A stretch of DNA of 64,000 nt from Erwinia sp. HDF1-3R (GCF_039621855.1 NZ_CP155071.1:868001-932000); one strand, 5' to 3'; shown: positions 1-9,700, counted from the first letter of the stretch. Translations and numbers: made by a program. The notes: generated by a model not told the origin, from the letters alone.

Positions 1-2896
1 TTTTCTCCGCACCCGCGAGCGTGGGCGGGGGAAGCGCCCGGCGATCCAGCTTGCCGTTGGGTGAAAGCGGCAGCGCCGCCAGCGGAACAAAGCAGGCCGG
101 GATCATAAAGCCCGGTAGCGAGCGGCTCAGTTGCTCACGCCACTGGCCTGCGTCCGCGGCTTCCGCCGTGGCCACCCAGGCCACCAGGCGCTTGTCGCCC
201 TGGCGATCGTCGCAAGCCAGCACCACCGCATCGTCAACGCCCTGACAGCCGCGCAGCGCCTGCTCGATCTCGCCCAGTTCGATGCGCAGCCCGTGAATTT
301 TCACCTGAAAATCATTGCGTCCCAGGTACTCAATACTGCCATCCTCCAGCCAGCGTGCCAGGTCGCCAGTTTTATAGAGCCTTGCCCCGGCGGCGTCGCT
401 AAACGGATCGGGGATAAAGCGTTCCCGGCTGAGCGTTTCGCGGTTCAGGTAACCCCGTGCGACCTGGATACCGCCAATATGCAGCTCACCGCTGACGCCC
501 GGCGGTACGGGCTGTAGCCGGGCATCCAGAATATAGAGGCGGGTATTGGCCACCGGTTTTCCTATTGGCACCCGCGGGCGGGGATCGTCTGACCGGCAGT
601 GCCAGAAGGAGACGTCAACCGCCGCCTCGGTTGGCCCGTACAAATTGTGTAGCTCAGCCAGCGGCAGCTGATGATGAAAGCGCTTAACGGCAGCCAGCGG
701 CAGCGCTTCCCCGCTACAGAAGACGCGTTGCAGTCGGGCGCACTCTGCCATCACGCCGTGACGCAGAAACAGCTGGAGCATGGAGGGGACAAAATGCAGC
801 GTAGTCACCCTGCACCGGGAAATAATGTCGCTCAGATACGCCGGATCCTGGTGGCCGCCCGGTTTGGCGATGGCCAGGCGGGCACCCGCCATCAGCGGCC
901 AGAAAAACTCCCACACCGAGACGTCAAAGCTGAAAGGGGTCTTCTGCAGCACGGTATCTTGCGACGTCAGGCGATAGGTTTCCTGCATCCATAGCAGCCG
1001 GTTCATGACCGCCAGATGCTCGTTCATCACGCCCTTTGGCTTGCCGGTCGAGCCGGAAGTATAGATAACATAGGCCAGCGATCGCTGCGTATCCGGCAGG
1101 ATATCGGGCAGGTTGGTCACCGATCTTCCCCGCCAGTTCTGCCTGTCTCTCTGCACATGCAGCGTCTTCAGGCTACCATCCAACAGACCGCTTAGCGCCC
1201 GTTGTCCAGCATCGTCGATCAGCAGACATTTTGCGCCGCAGTCGGTCAGCATATGCTGGAGGCGATCCGCCGGATAATCGGGGTCGAGCGGGACGTAAGC
1301 GCCACCTGACTTCAGAATAGCCAGCAGCGCCACCACCATTTCTGCACTTCGCTCGACGCACAGCGCGACGCGATCGTCTGCCTTAATCCCGCCGTCGCGC
1401 AGGTATCCGGCCAGCTGATTGGCGCGTTGGTTGAGCGCGGCGTAGCTTAGCGTTTCCACTTCCCCACAAAGCGCCACCGCCTGCGGCGTCAGTGCCACCT
1501 GGCGTTCAAAATAGCGGTGAATACCCTGGGGAAAGTGCCACGGCTGCGCGGTATCGTTCCACAGATTTAGGATGCTGTGCTGCTCCGACGGCAGCAGCAG
1601 GGGCAGCAGCGCCATGGGCTGCTCCGGCGGGGCATCCAGTATCGCCGCGATCAGGTGCAGCAGACGGTCGGCAATACGCTCACCTTCGTCCCGGCTGAAC
1701 CAGGCCTCGTTAGCGTTGCACTCCAGCACCGGATCGTCACCGGGATGGTAGTGGCGCAGATAAACGGCCAGCGGCGTCTGCTCGTAGCCGTGTTGTAAGG
1801 CCTCGACCTTAAGTGGGCTACCGTTCAGCTCGATGTCGGTGGGAAAGGTTTCCAGTGAAAAGCTCAAATCGTACAGCTGGCGCCGCCCCTGCTGACTCAG
1901 TCGCAGTTCGCGATTAAGCTCAGCGATCGGAAAACGCTGATGGCGATAGCTGCGCCGCAGTTCGCCTGCGACCTGCTTTACCAGCGTAGAAAAAGGATTT
2001 GCGGTGTTGGTATCCAGTCTTACCGGGATCATGGAGGAGAACATACCCAGCGTCTGTTTGTGCCTGGCGCGGTTATGCACCGGCACGCCGAGCGTCACCG
2101 CCTCCGTTTGCCACTGGCGCGAAAACCAGCAGGCGATCAGCGCACTGAGAAAGTGCATCGGCGAGGCGCCATACCGGTGTGCATACTCCGTCAACTGCTG
2201 ATAACGTGCCAGGGGGAGTCGCCGGGTAATCTGCGCGCTCGGCCAGGCGTTGTTTTCCTCAAAGCCGCTGCGGCGTTCCAGCAGCGAGGGTGGGGCATTG
2301 TTAAAGCGAGTCAGCCACCATTCACGGTCACGCGCGTAGCGGGAGGAGGTGAGATAGGCGCCATCTTCAATAATAAATTGCGCGTAATTTTTTGAATCAT
2401 CTGCGCAAGAGGGTTCCCCCCTTAGCAGCGCCTTATAGCGGGCGATAATTTTTTTGCTTAGCAGAGATACCGACGTGCCATCCGCTATTATGTGATGGCT
2501 GTTAATAGACCATATAAATTCTGTGGTATTCGTTTTAATTAAACTCGTTCGCCAGAGGCGTTGGTTATAAAGAGAAAAGGGTTTAATAAACGTTGCCTGC
2601 GTGAGCGACCGTGCTACCTCTTCAGGATTATCATCCTGACTGACGTCATGGTATTCCAGATAAGAAGCTTCATTATGAATAAAGGTTTGGGTAACGCTGC
2701 TTTCACTTTCCTTAAGCGTGATTTGTAACGCATCATGCTGTTCTGCTACCTCCATTATTGCTTTACATAATAATGGGATATCCAGCTTGCCCTCAATAAG
2801 CCACCGGGCACCGATATTGTAGCAGGGCGTATCGGATGTAAGCAGCTGGTCCAACCATACAGCCTGCTGCACGGAAGTTAAAGGATAGTAAGACAT
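1..2896 (-). CDS. Non-ribosomal peptide synthetase, C-A (Ser) module, 5' part only
   Basis: Open from an ATG at 2896 (preceded by GGAGG) to the left edge, about 965 residues, with no stop in frame; the 3' end lies outside the window. Residues 1 to about 440 are a condensation domain with the catalytic motif HHIIADG at 134-140. From about 455 an adenylation domain follows: core motif A3 YTSGSTGKPKG near residue 610, A4 FDVSVWEFFWP, A5 LYGPTEAAVD, and A10 NGKLDRRAL near the edge. Reading the specificity positions by eye gives D-V-W-H-F-S-L-V-D, the serine code of EntF-type domains. A carrier protein domain and possibly a thioesterase should follow beyond the edge. Having a condensation domain first means it acts on an acyl or peptidyl donor made elsewhere. 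The product is unknown; it could be a siderophore, a lipopeptide or another serine-containing peptide. Confidence 0.9.
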   Translation of the reverse strand, partial: MSYYPLTSVQQAVWLDQLLTSDTPCYNIGARWLIEGKLDIPLLCKAIMEVAEQHDALQITLKESESSVTQTFIHNEASYLEYHDVSQDDNPEEVARSLTQATFIKPFSLYNQRLWRTSLIKTNTTEFIWSINSHHIIADGTSVSLLSKKIIARYKALLRGEPSCADDSKNYAQFIIEDGAYLTSSRYARDREWWLTRFNNAPPSLLERRSGFEENNAWPSAQITRRLPLARYQQLTEYAHRYGASPMHFLSALIACWFSRQWQTEAVTLGVPVHNRARHKQTLGMFSSMIPVRLDTNTANPFSTLVKQVAGELRRSYRHQRFPIAELNRELRLSQQGRRQLYDLSFSLETFPTDIELNGSPLKVEALQHGYEQTPLAVYLRHYHPGDDPVLECNANEAWFSRDEGERIADRLLHLIAAILDAPPEQPMALLPLLLPSEQHSILNLWNDTAQPWHFPQGIHRYFERQVALTPQAVALCGEVETLSYAALNQRANQLAGYLRDGGIKADDRVALCVERSAEMVVALLAILKSGGAYVPLDPDYPADRLQHMLTDCGAKCLLIDDAGQRALSGLLDGSLKTLHVQRDRQNWRGRSVTNLPDILPDTQRSLAYVIYTSGSTGKPKGVMNEHLAVMNRLLWMQETYRLTSQDTVLQKTPFSFDVSVWEFFWPLMAGARLAIAKPGGHQDPAYLSDIISRCRVTTLHFVPSMLQLFLRHGVMAECARLQRVFCSGEALPLAAVKRFHHQLPLAELHNLYGPTEAAVDVSFWHCRSDDPRPRVPIGKPVANTRLYILDARLQPVPPGVSGELHIGGIQVARGYLNRETLSRERFIPDPFSDAAGARLYKTGDLARWLEDGSIEYLGRNDFQVKIHGLRIELGEIEQALRGCQGVDDAVVLACDDRQGDKRLVAWVATAEAADAGQWREQLSRSLPGFMIPACFVPLAALPLSPNGKLDRRALPPPTLAGAEK

Positions 2897-3450
2897 AAGC
2901 GAACCTCCATTTAAGGATAGTAAAATAAAAACGGTTACCGGCAGGCCAGTATATAAATACCTGGAAACTATAATACACATTTAAAGGTATTTCGTTATGC
3001 GTTTATTTTAATTACTTTTAGGTATTATAACTTTTGTCTTGAGATAGTAATCTTAATATCTAAAAGCCTTATCTTAAATGGGGTTTATTTTTTTCATCTG
3101 CGATTAGTGTTTGTTTTTATTTAGAGATTGGCGTTTTATTAAGAGATGGTAATTTAATTATCCCTGATAATTAACTTTTATTGTTTTAATTCATCTATAA
3201 GTGCGATTTTGTCCAATGAAATATCCGGGACAATTTAGCCGGTTCTCCCTCCGCACGACGGGGGGATCTTGCAGTCAGAAGGACCAGTCCTTCCTGAACT
3301 GACCCCTTCTGCACCTGGTACACCAGACGCCCGCAGAAATGAGTAGCGTAAATTTTTCTGCATTACATAGCGGGACGGCTCCAGCCTGGTTAGCATGAAG
3401 GGAGCGATTCAGTGTTCAGGACAAAGAGAGGCGTAAACGTGAGGAAAGTC
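2897..3450. other. Intergenic region between divergent NRPS gene and slt
   Basis: About 550 bases without a credible gene. Roughly 2900-3240 is strongly AT-rich, unlike its neighbours, and probably holds the minus-strand promoter of the NRPS gene. 3241-3450 has ordinary composition and should hold the slt promoter. I could not fix a -10/-35 pair with confidence. Confidence 0.5.
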
Positions 3451-5373
3451 ATGGTCGACAAATGGAAGTTTTGGATAGTAGGCGCCTGTTTAACCGCTAT
3501 TACCGCCACGGCACAGGCGGATTCGCTGGATGCGCAGCGCAGCCGCTACCAGCAAATTAAGCAGGCCTGGGACAGCAAACAGATGGACAGAGTGGCGGAG
3601 CTGATGCCAACGCTGCGCGATTATCCGCTCTATCCCTATCTGGAGTACCGTGAACTGACGCAGAACCTGGACCAGCAAAGCGGCTTCGTCGTCGAGGCGT
3701 TTATCAAAAAATATCCCACGCTGCCGCCGGTGCGTTCGCTCTCCGCCCGCTTTATCAACGAGCTGGCCTATCGTCAGGACTGGCGAGGCCTGCTGGTGTT
3801 CAGTCCCGACGAGCCAAAGCCGGTAGCGGCGCGCTGTAACTGGTACTACGCCAAATGGGCGACAGGCCAGCAGCAGGTGGCCTGGCAGGGGGCGAAATCT
3901 ATCTGGCTGCGGGGAACCTCGTTGCCCTCCGCCTGCGACAAACTTTTTAGCGCCTGGCAGGCCGCCGGCGAGCAAACGCCGATTACCACCCTGGCGCGCA
4001 TCCGCCTGGCGATGAAAGAGGGTAATACCAGCCTGGTGAACGCCCTGGCGAAGCAGCTGCCTGGCGATTATCAGACCATGGCGAACGCCGTTATGGATCT
4101 GCAAAATAATCCTGCCAGCGTGGAAAGTTTTGCCCGGACGGTGGGACCCACTGACTTTACCCGCCAGGCGACGGCCATTGCCTTTGCACGCGTGGCGCGT
4201 GAGGATGCTGAAAACGCCCGGGCGATGATCCCCTCGCTGGTGCGCCTGCAAAAAATGAGCGAGAGCGATGAGCAGGATCTCAACGAGGCGGTTGCCTGGC
4301 GTCTGATGGGTAATGACATCACCTCTGAGCAGGCTCGCTGGCGGGACAATGTGGTGATGCGCAGCGAGTCTACCTCCCTGATTGAACGGCGAGTCAGAAT
4401 GTCGCTGGGCAATAACGACCGACGCGGTATGAATACCTGGATTGCCCGCCTGCCGCTGGAAGCGAAGCAAAAAGATGAGTGGCAGTACTGGCAGGCCGAT
4501 CTGCTGCTGGAGCAGGGGCGGAAAGAAGAAGCGGAAACAATCCTGCATGGACTGATGAAGGCGCGCGGATTCTATCCGATGGTGGCCGCGCAAAGGCTGG
4601 GTGAAACCTACCCGCTGCAGATTGATCAGGCCGCCTCACCGGACGCTGCCCTGACCACTGGAACAGAAATTTCCCGCGTAAGGGAGCTGATGTACTGGGG
4701 AATGGATAACCTGGCCCGAACGGAGTGGAGCTATCTGGTGGCCAGCAAAAACAGCGGCCAGCAGCAGCAGCTGGCCCGCTTTGCGCGCGAGCAAAACTGG
4801 TGGGATCTGAGCGTTCAGGCGACCATTACCGGCAAGCTGTGGAACAGCTTACAGGAGCGTTTCCCGCTGGCTTATCAGGAGCAGTTCCAGCGCTATGGGG
4901 TCGGCAAAGCGCTACCCATCAGCTATGCAATGGCGATTGCCCGCCAGGAGAGCGCGTGGAATCCTAAGGCACACTCCCCGGTCGGCGCCGCCGGTCTGAT
5001 GCAGGTTATGCCCGCGACCGCACAGCATACGGTGAAAAGCTACAGCCTGCCCGGCTACAGCAACAGCAGCCAGCTGCTGGATCCTGAAACCAGTATTCAG
5101 ATCGGCATGCAGTATCTGGAGTCGGTGTATCAACAGTTTGGTGAGAACCGGATATTTTCTTCGGCGGCCTATAATGCAGGCCCGTCCCGCGTCAGAACCT
5201 GGCTGGGGAACAGTGCAGGGCGGCTGGATGCGGTAGCATTTATTGAGACGATACCCTTTTCTGAAACCCGGGGTTATGTCAAAAATGTGCTGGCCTACGA
5301 TGCTTACTATCGGCATTTGATGAACAAGCCCGATAAAATCCTGTCGGACGCGGAGTGGCAGCGGCGCTACTGA
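3451..5373 (+). CDS. slt: Soluble lytic murein transglycosylase Slt
   Basis: Periplasmic enzyme that cleaves the MurNAc-GlcNAc glycosidic bond of peptidoglycan and forms 1,6-anhydro-muropeptides. The protein aligns over its whole length with E. coli Slt70. A signal peptide occupies residues 1-23 with a likely cut after AQA, before DSLDAQRS. A long alpha-superhelical U/L domain follows, then a C-terminal lysozyme-like domain with the motif ARQESAWNP, whose Glu (about residue 500) is the catalytic acid, and [14 protein letters not shown] chose the ATG at 3451 because AGGA lies at the right distance and it gives a normal signal peptide; GTG codons at 3412 and 3439 are upstream in-frame alternatives. 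trpR follows after 53 bases, as in E. coli. Confidence 0.95.
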   Translation: MVDKWKFWIVGACLTAITATAQADSLDAQRSRYQQIKQAWDSKQMDRVAELMPTLRDYPLYPYLEYRELTQNLDQQSGFVVEAFIKKYPTLPPVRSLSARFINELAYRQDWRGLLVFSPDEPKPVAARCNWYYAKWATGQQQVAWQGAKSIWLRGTSLPSACDKLFSAWQAAGEQTPITTLARIRLAMKEGNTSLVNALAKQLPGDYQTMANAVMDLQNNPASVESFARTVGPTDFTRQATAIAFARVAREDAENARAMIPSLVRLQKMSESDEQDLNEAVAWRLMGNDITSEQARWRDNVVMRSESTSLIERRVRMSLGNNDRRGMNTWIARLPLEAKQKDEWQYWQADLLLEQGRKEEAETILHGLMKARGFYPMVAAQRLGETYPLQIDQAASPDAALTTGTEISRVRELMYWGMDNLARTEWSYLVASKNSGQQQQLARFAREQNWWDLSVQATITGKLWNSLQERFPLAYQEQFQRYGVGKALPISYAMAIARQESAWNPKAHSPVGAAGLMQVMPATAQHTVKSYSLPGYSNSSQLLDPETSIQIGMQYLESVYQQFGENRIFSSAAYNAGPSRVRTWLGNSAGRLDAVAFIETIPFSETRGYVKNVLAYDAYYRHLMNKPDKILSDAEWQRRY

Positions 5374-5399
5374 TCTGTAAAGGGGTATGTTATGCTGCT

Positions 5400-5417
5400 G
5401 TACTAGTTTATGAGTAT
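5400..5417 (+). promoter_or_regulatory. trpR autoregulatory operator (TrpR box)
   Basis: The left half GTACTAGTT matches the TrpR operator consensus exactly; the right half (ATGAGTAT) is degenerate. It lies 10 bases before the trpR start and overlaps the likely promoter (TATGCT at 5391-5396), as expected for known trpR autorepression. Confidence 0.7.
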
Positions 5418-5426
5418 GGGCCTGAC

Positions 5427-5756
5427 ATGACCGATTCTTCTGTTCCCGTTACGGCGGAGCCACATAACGAAGAGTGGCAGCGTTTCGTCGCGCTGCTACA
5501 GCGCGCCTTCAACCAAAATCTGCATTTGCCGCTTCTGCAGCTGATGCTGACGCCCGACGAGCGTGAGTCACTCGGCACGCGCCTGCGCATTATTGAAGAG
5601 CTGATGCGGGGTGAACTGAGCCAGCGTGAGTTGAAAAACGACCTGGGCGTCGGTATTGCGACGATAACGCGGGGATCTAACAGCCTGAAAAGCGCGCCCC
5701 CCGCGCTGAAGGGCTGGCTGGAGGCAGAACTGCTATCGGACTCAGATAAGCGCTGA
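5427..5756 (+). CDS. trpR: Trp operon repressor TrpR
   Basis: Tryptophan-dependent dimeric repressor of trp, aroH, mtr and its own gene. At 109 residues it is the normal size. The helix-turn-helix runs through [20 protein letters not shown], with the following SLKSAP conserved. Start chosen at ATG 5427, which gives MTDSSVP and the family N-terminus; an in-frame upstream extension overlaps slt and is not needed. The stop codon sits inside a 23-bp sequence that is repeated in the 3' end of the convergent yjjX gene, so the end of this gene has been remodelled by a local duplication. Confidence 0.96.
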   Translation: MTDSSVPVTAEPHNEEWQRFVALLQRAFNQNLHLPLLQLMLTPDERESLGTRLRIIEELMRGELSQRELKNDLGVGIATITRGSNSLKSAPPALKGWLEAELLSDSDKR

Positions 5757-5789
5757 ATCGGCATTTTCAGATAAGCTCTGAATCGGCAT
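5742..5789. repeat. 23-bp direct repeat joining trpR and yjjX 3' ends
   Basis: Copy 1 is at 5742-5764 and copy 2 at 5767-5789, with a single mismatch (G/T) between them. Copy 1 contains the trpR stop codon and copy 2 the yjjX stop codon (opposite strand), so the two convergent genes each end inside one copy. Confidence 0.85.
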
Positions 5790-6318
5790 CGTCGGCGGGT
5801 TTCATTTGATAGACGTCGTTATGAAAAGGGCATAATGCCAGAATCAGCGCCTGATGGTAGACGCTGGTTCTGCTCAGCAGTCCGGCGGTAAAAGCGCCAA
5901 TCGCGCCGCCTTTTTGTTTGATATTATCAATACCCGTCAGACGGGCCATCTCCTCACCCAATTCGCGACCCTGCGCAATGCCTTTCAGTACCACTGCTGG
6001 CAGGGTAAAGCTGGCTGAACGCGATTCGCCACGAAGCTTATGGTTTTCAATCACCATCCACGCGAAAGCGCTGTCGTCTTCTATTCCGGCCTCAATAGCG
6101 ACCCAAAAATCGGCTTCAGGTCTGACCTGGCGGGCATTCATCACGCGATGACGTGCGCCAGTTCTCGTTTCAGCATTTGTAAGCGGCTGGGCAGCCACGC
6201 CGCTGTCGACCTCTACCCCTTCAATATGGCAGGATCCTTCACCGTAGATATCGCTGAATGCCTGAGAAATTGCCTTAATTTTTGCTGGATTAATGGTAGC
6301 GGCGACAACATGGTACAT
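5767..6318 (-). CDS. yjjX: Inosine/xanthosine triphosphatase YjjX
   Basis: House-cleaning enzyme of the YjjX/NTPase family that hydrolyses non-canonical purine nucleoside triphosphates (ITP, XTP) to the diphosphates. At 183 residues it is slightly longer than the E. coli protein (about 170). Family features are visible: the N-terminus [14 protein letters not shown], the segment [10 protein letters not shown], the acidic stretch [12 protein letters not shown], and [13 protein letters not shown]. It is convergent with trpR and divergent from gpmB, as in E. coli. The last residues (ADSELI) are encoded by copy 2 of the trpR 3'-end duplication, so the tail is probably not ancestral. Confidence 0.9.
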   Translation of the reverse strand: MYHVVAATINPAKIKAISQAFSDIYGEGSCHIEGVEVDSGVAAQPLTNAETRTGARHRVMNARQVRPEADFWVAIEAGIEDDSAFAWMVIENHKLRGESRSASFTLPAVVLKGIAQGRELGEEMARLTGIDNIKQKGGAIGAFTAGLLSRTSVYHQALILALCPFHNDVYQMKPADDADSELI

Positions 6319-6368
6319 AATTGATTGAACCCTTTACGTAATTTTTTTGCAGTATAACGGAAAATAGC

Positions 6369-7016
6369 ATGCTACAGGTTTATCTTGTTCGTCACGGAGA
6401 AACGCTATGGAATGCGGCGCGCCGCATTCAGGGACAGTCAGACAGCGCGCTGACGGATAAGGGAGAGTATCAGGCCCGCCAGGTGGGCGAGCGCGTCAAA
6501 CACGTCGGCATCACCCATGTTATCGCCAGCGATTTAGGCCGTACTCAGCGCACCGCTGAAATTATTGCCCACGCCTGCGGCTGCGACGTTACGCTCGATC
6601 CACGCCTGCGTGAGCTGAATATGGGCGTACTGGAGCAGCGCCCTATCGACCATCTGACGGAAGAGGAGGAGGGCTGGCGCAAAGCGCTGGTCAACGGCAC
6701 CGTAAATGGCCGTATCCCCCAGGGGGAATCTATGGCGGAGATGGCGGCTCGAATGCATGACGCGCTTAATGCCTGTCTTGAACTGCCCGCCGGCAGTCGC
6801 CCCCTGCTGGTCAGTCACGGTATGGCACTCGGCGTGCTGGTCAGCACGATCCTCGGGCTGCCCGCGCATGCGGAGCGTCGGCTGAGGCTGCGTAACTGTT
6901 CAATCTCACGTGTCGATCATCAGCAAAGCGACTGGCTGGCATCGGGCTGGATTGTGGAAACCGCAGGGGATATTTCACACCTGGATGCGCCCGCGCTGGA
7001 TGAGTTACAGCGCTGA
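6369..7016 (+). CDS. gpmB: Histidine phosphatase family protein GpmB
   Basis: Member of the phosphoglycerate mutase-like histidine phosphatase superfamily. The N-terminal LVRHGE motif supplies the phosphorylated His9, and LLVSHGMALG near residue 150 supplies the second catalytic His. At 215 residues it matches E. coli GpmB (YtjC). The name implies glycolytic mutase activity, but in E. coli this activity is doubtful and a general phosphatase role is as likely. The final residues (PALDELQR and stop) lie in the first unit of a 34-bp tandem array that continues downstream. Confidence 0.9.
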   Translation: MLQVYLVRHGETLWNAARRIQGQSDSALTDKGEYQARQVGERVKHVGITHVIASDLGRTQRTAEIIAHACGCDVTLDPRLRELNMGVLEQRPIDHLTEEEEGWRKALVNGTVNGRIPQGESMAEMAARMHDALNACLELPAGSRPLLVSHGMALGVLVSTILGLPAHAERRLRLRNCSISRVDHQQSDWLASGWIVETAGDISHLDAPALDELQR

Positions 7017-7162
7017 TCGATAGCCCGCGCTGGATGAATTACAGCGCTGATTTATGGCTTGCGCTGAATGAATTACAGCGCTGATTTATGGCGTGCGCTG
7101 AATAAATTACAGCGCTGATTGATGGCGTGCGCTGAATGAATTACAGCGCTGATTAATGGCGT
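6993..7162. repeat. 34-bp tandem repeat, five units, starting inside gpmB
   Basis: Units begin at 6993, 7027, 7061, 7095 and 7129, exactly 34 bases apart. Each carries GCGCTG..ATGA.TTACAGCGC, an inverted repeat that can fold into a small hairpin, then TGAT. The first unit encodes the gpmB C-terminus and stop; the others are non-coding copies of it. Confidence 0.9.
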
Positions 7163-7177
7163 GCGGTCAAAGATAAC

Positions 7178-7197
7178 AGGGCGAATTATTTCGCCCT
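7178..7197. terminator. Hairpin between gpmB and rob
   Basis: Perfect 8-bp stem AGGGCGAA/TTCGCCCT with loop TTAT, lying 4 bases beyond the rob stop codon and after the gpmB repeat array. T-tracts are weak on both strands, so this is a probable bidirectional terminator. Confidence 0.55.
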
Positions 7198-7201
7198 CAT
7201 G

Positions 7202-8092
7202 CTATGCCGTCTGGGTTTCAGTGCGCGAACGGATAGGAATTAAGTATTCACAGCGTATATTTTTGGGCGGTTCTGACAGCTTCTTCCCGCCGTGGGTATA
7301 GAAGCGTTCGATATCCTGCCCGTGTCGGCGGGTCAGCTGTAGCGTAGGCATACAGGTGCCGTAAATCAACAGGATAAACTCCTGTAGATTGCTACGCGGG
7401 CCGTCATAGGTAAACTGCACATATTCACCTGCTTCCAGCTGAACCTTCTGAGTAGACTGTAGCGGCTGCGACAGCTTGTCTGACGGCACCGCCGTGGTAT
7501 AGAAGATCTCCTGCTCGTCATCCTTATCAATACTCGGACGTACCCTATGTAGCCCGTACAGGACCGGCGGCACCATATCCGTTTCGGCCAGGAACTGACG
7601 CCAGAAGTGCACGCGCATTTCGTCACGGTAGAAGGAAATTTGCTCCAGCGTACAGGTATAGCTTTGCGTCTGGCCGATAAGTTCGATGTCCGGCAGGGTA
7701 ACGAAAGCGGCCTCAGGCAGGGCAAAGTCGCCCAGCCGGATAGGCGGGCGGAGGCCGAAAGCGTTCCAGTCTGCTGAACGGCGATACCAGGCTGGGGTCT
7801 GGTTAAACTGCTTTTTAAATGCGCGAGTGAATGTCTGCTGGGAGTCAAAGCGGTACTGGAGGGCAATATCCAGGATTGGCCGACTGGTCAGCCGCAGGGC
7901 AACTGCGGCTTTTGACAGACGCCGTGCCCGGATATACGCACCAATAGCGTGATCGGTAACTTCCTTGAACATTCTTTGCAGATGCCATTTCGAATAGCCT
8001 GCCTTAGCTGCAACATTGTCCAGCGACAGTGGCTGATCAAGGTGGCTTTCAAGCCAGACGAGCAAATCGCGAATGATACCGGCCTGATCCAT
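7202..8092 (-). CDS. rob: Right origin-binding protein Rob, AraC-family regulator
   Basis: AraC/XylS-family activator of the mar/sox/rob regulon (multidrug, solvent and superoxide resistance), first found as an oriC-binding protein. Length is 296 residues (E. coli 289). Residues 1-115 hold the two helix-turn-helix units (LDNVAAKAGYSKWHLQRMFK and LDIALQYRFDSQQTFTRAFK); residues from about 120 form the GyrI-like ligand domain that sequesters Rob and holds it inactive. Position next to creA and gpmB matches E. coli. The C-terminal extension RSRTETQTA is a little longer than usual. Confidence 0.95.
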   Translation of the reverse strand: MDQAGIIRDLLVWLESHLDQPLSLDNVAAKAGYSKWHLQRMFKEVTDHAIGAYIRARRLSKAAVALRLTSRPILDIALQYRFDSQQTFTRAFKKQFNQTPAWYRRSADWNAFGLRPPIRLGDFALPEAAFVTLPDIELIGQTQSYTCTLEQISFYRDEMRVHFWRQFLAETDMVPPVLYGLHRVRPSIDKDDEQEIFYTTAVPSDKLSQPLQSTQKVQLEAGEYVQFTYDGPRSNLQEFILLIYGTCMPTLQLTRRHGQDIERFYTHGGKKLSEPPKNIRCEYLIPIRSRTETQTA

Positions 8093-8286
8093 ATAAACGT
8101 CCTCATCCTGGTTCGGAGTAGTACTAAAGAAATGATGCGTTATGCCGCTGTTGACGCGCTATGCGTTGTTAATCGCTGCGGATGTGCTATACCAGAGCGC
8201 GTCAGGTTTTGTGGGCTGTCCCGGGCAGGTAATAGCCTGAGCTGATAACTTACAATGTCATCTATTTTCAACGCAATGGTAACGTT

Positions 8287-8760
8287 ATGACAATGAAAAA
8301 ATTGTTAATTATCACGTCTGTGATTTTTTCCTCCTTCGCCGCACAGGCGGAAGAAGTCGGGTCAGTGGATACGGTGTTTAAGATATTAGGCCCGGATCAT
8401 AAAATCGTGGTCGAAGCTTTCGATGACCCCGATGTAAAAAATGTAACCTGTTATATCAGCCGGGCTAAAACCGGGGGCATTAAGGGCGGGCTGGGGCTGG
8501 CGGAAGATACCTCAGACGCGGCCATTTCCTGTCAGCAGGTGGGGCCCGTAGAACTCAGTGACAGCATTGCCCAGAATAAAGCCGAGGGCGAGGTGGTGTT
8601 TCGTAAACGTACGTCGCTGGTGTTCAAAAAATTACAGGTGGTGCGTTTTTATGACAAAAAGCGTAATACCCTGATTTATCTGAGCTATTCCGACAAGATC
8701 GTAAATGGTTCACCTAAAAATGCCCTGAGCGCCGTGCCTATTATGCCGTGGAACAAATGA
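8287..8760 (+). CDS. creA: CreA family periplasmic protein
   Basis: Member of the CreA family (DUF1131-type), function unknown. The 157-residue product has a signal peptide of about 21 residues ending AAQA before EEVGSVDT. The mature part is very close to E. coli CreA ([40 protein letters not shown]), with two conserved cysteines. In E. coli creA precedes the creBC two-component system and creD; here it is followed directly by a terminator and convergent arcA, so creBCD are absent from this locus. Confidence 0.92.
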   Translation: MTMKKLLIITSVIFSSFAAQAEEVGSVDTVFKILGPDHKIVVEAFDDPDVKNVTCYISRAKTGGIKGGLGLAEDTSDAAISCQQVGPVELSDSIAQNKAEGEVVFRKRTSLVFKKLQVVRFYDKKRNTLIYLSYSDKIVNGSPKNALSAVPIMPWNK

Positions 8761-8768
8761 TCTGCAAC

Positions 8769-8794
8769 AAAAAAAGGGCCGGATAACCGGCCCT
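8769..8794 (-). terminator. arcA terminator (also serves creA)
   Basis: GGGCCGG / CCGGCCC stem with ATAA loop at 8776-8793, followed on the minus strand by seven T. It lies 23 bases beyond the arcA stop codon and 8 beyond creA. Confidence 0.85.
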
Positions 8795-8816
8795 GTTCAT
8801 CGCTAAAAGGGGGGAT

Positions 8817-9533
8817 TCAGTCCTGAAGATCGCCGCAGAAACGATAGCCTTCACCGTGGATGGTGGCAATAATTTCTGGCGTATCCGGCGTGGATTCGAA
8901 GTGCTTACGAATACGACGAATGGTGACGTCAACGGTACGATCGTGAGGCTTCAGCTCGCGGCCGGTCATTTTCTTCAGTAGATCAGCGCGGGTCTGTATT
9001 TTGCCCGGGTTTTCGCAGAAGTGCAGCATGGCGCGGAATTCACTGCGCGGCAGCTTATACTGCTCTCCCTGCGGGCCCACCAGTGAGCGGCTGTTAATGT
9101 CCAGCTCCCAGCCGTTAAAGCGGTAGCTTTCGACCAGTTTGCGCTCTTCACTCTGCGGCGCAAGATTCATGGTACGCGATAGCAGGTTGCGGGCGCGTAT
9201 GGTCAGCTCACGAGGGTTAAACGGTTTGGTGATGTAGTCATCCGCACCAATTTCCAGACCAAGGATTTTATCGACTTCGTTATCCCTTCCGGTCAGGAAC
9301 ATCAGTGCCACGTTAGCCTGTTCGCGCAGTTCACGCGCTAACAGCAGGCCATTTTTCCCTGGGAGATTGATATCCATAATCACCAGGTTGATGTCGTTCT
9401 CGGTCAGTATGTGGTGCATTTCAGCACCATCCGTAGCTTCATGAACCATGTAGCCTTCGGCCTCAAAAATACTTTTGAGAGTATTACGAGTAACTAATTC
9501 GTCTTCAACGATAAGTATGTGCGGGGTCTGCAT
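8817..9533 (-). CDS. arcA: Aerobic respiration control response regulator ArcA
   Basis: OmpR-family response regulator phosphorylated by the membrane kinase ArcB under low oxygen; represses aerobic respiration and TCA genes. At 238 residues it has exactly the E. coli length. The receiver domain has Asp54 (VIMDINLPG), the acidic pair in IVEDE and Lys in ITKPFNPRE; the C-terminal winged helix includes the recognition segment [16 protein letters not shown]. Start chosen at the ATG at 9533 giving [12 protein letters not shown]; an upstream in-frame start would add nine residues not found in the family. arcB is not in the window. Confidence 0.97.
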   Translation of the reverse strand: MQTPHILIVEDELVTRNTLKSIFEAEGYMVHEATDGAEMHHILTENDINLVIMDINLPGKNGLLLARELREQANVALMFLTGRDNEVDKILGLEIGADDYITKPFNPRELTIRARNLLSRTMNLAPQSEERKLVESYRFNGWELDINSRSLVGPQGEQYKLPRSEFRAMLHFCENPGKIQTRADLLKKMTGRELKPHDRTVDVTIRRIRKHFESTPDTPEIIATIHGEGYRFCGDLQD

Positions 9534-9700
9534 GTGTTCGCTACCTAAAATTGCCAACAAAATCGAAACAGGGCATACAGCAGTTACACCGATCTGGATG
9601 TCGCACTCACGCTATCCGATGCGTAACCTCAGCTGTACAGAATGATGTGCAGGATATACTCATCCTCATCAGCATCGACCGGTTCCGCTGCCCCAGTAAG

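Noticed and set aside
3490-4593. A 367-codon minus-strand open frame inside slt
   Set aside because: It lies antisense to a complete, well-conserved gene and its translation is Arg/His-rich with no protein family pattern.
6993-7162. Regular repeats downstream of gpmB considered as a CRISPR array
   Set aside because: The 34-bp units are contiguous, with no unique spacers between them, and no cas gene is near. It is a tandem duplication of the gene end.
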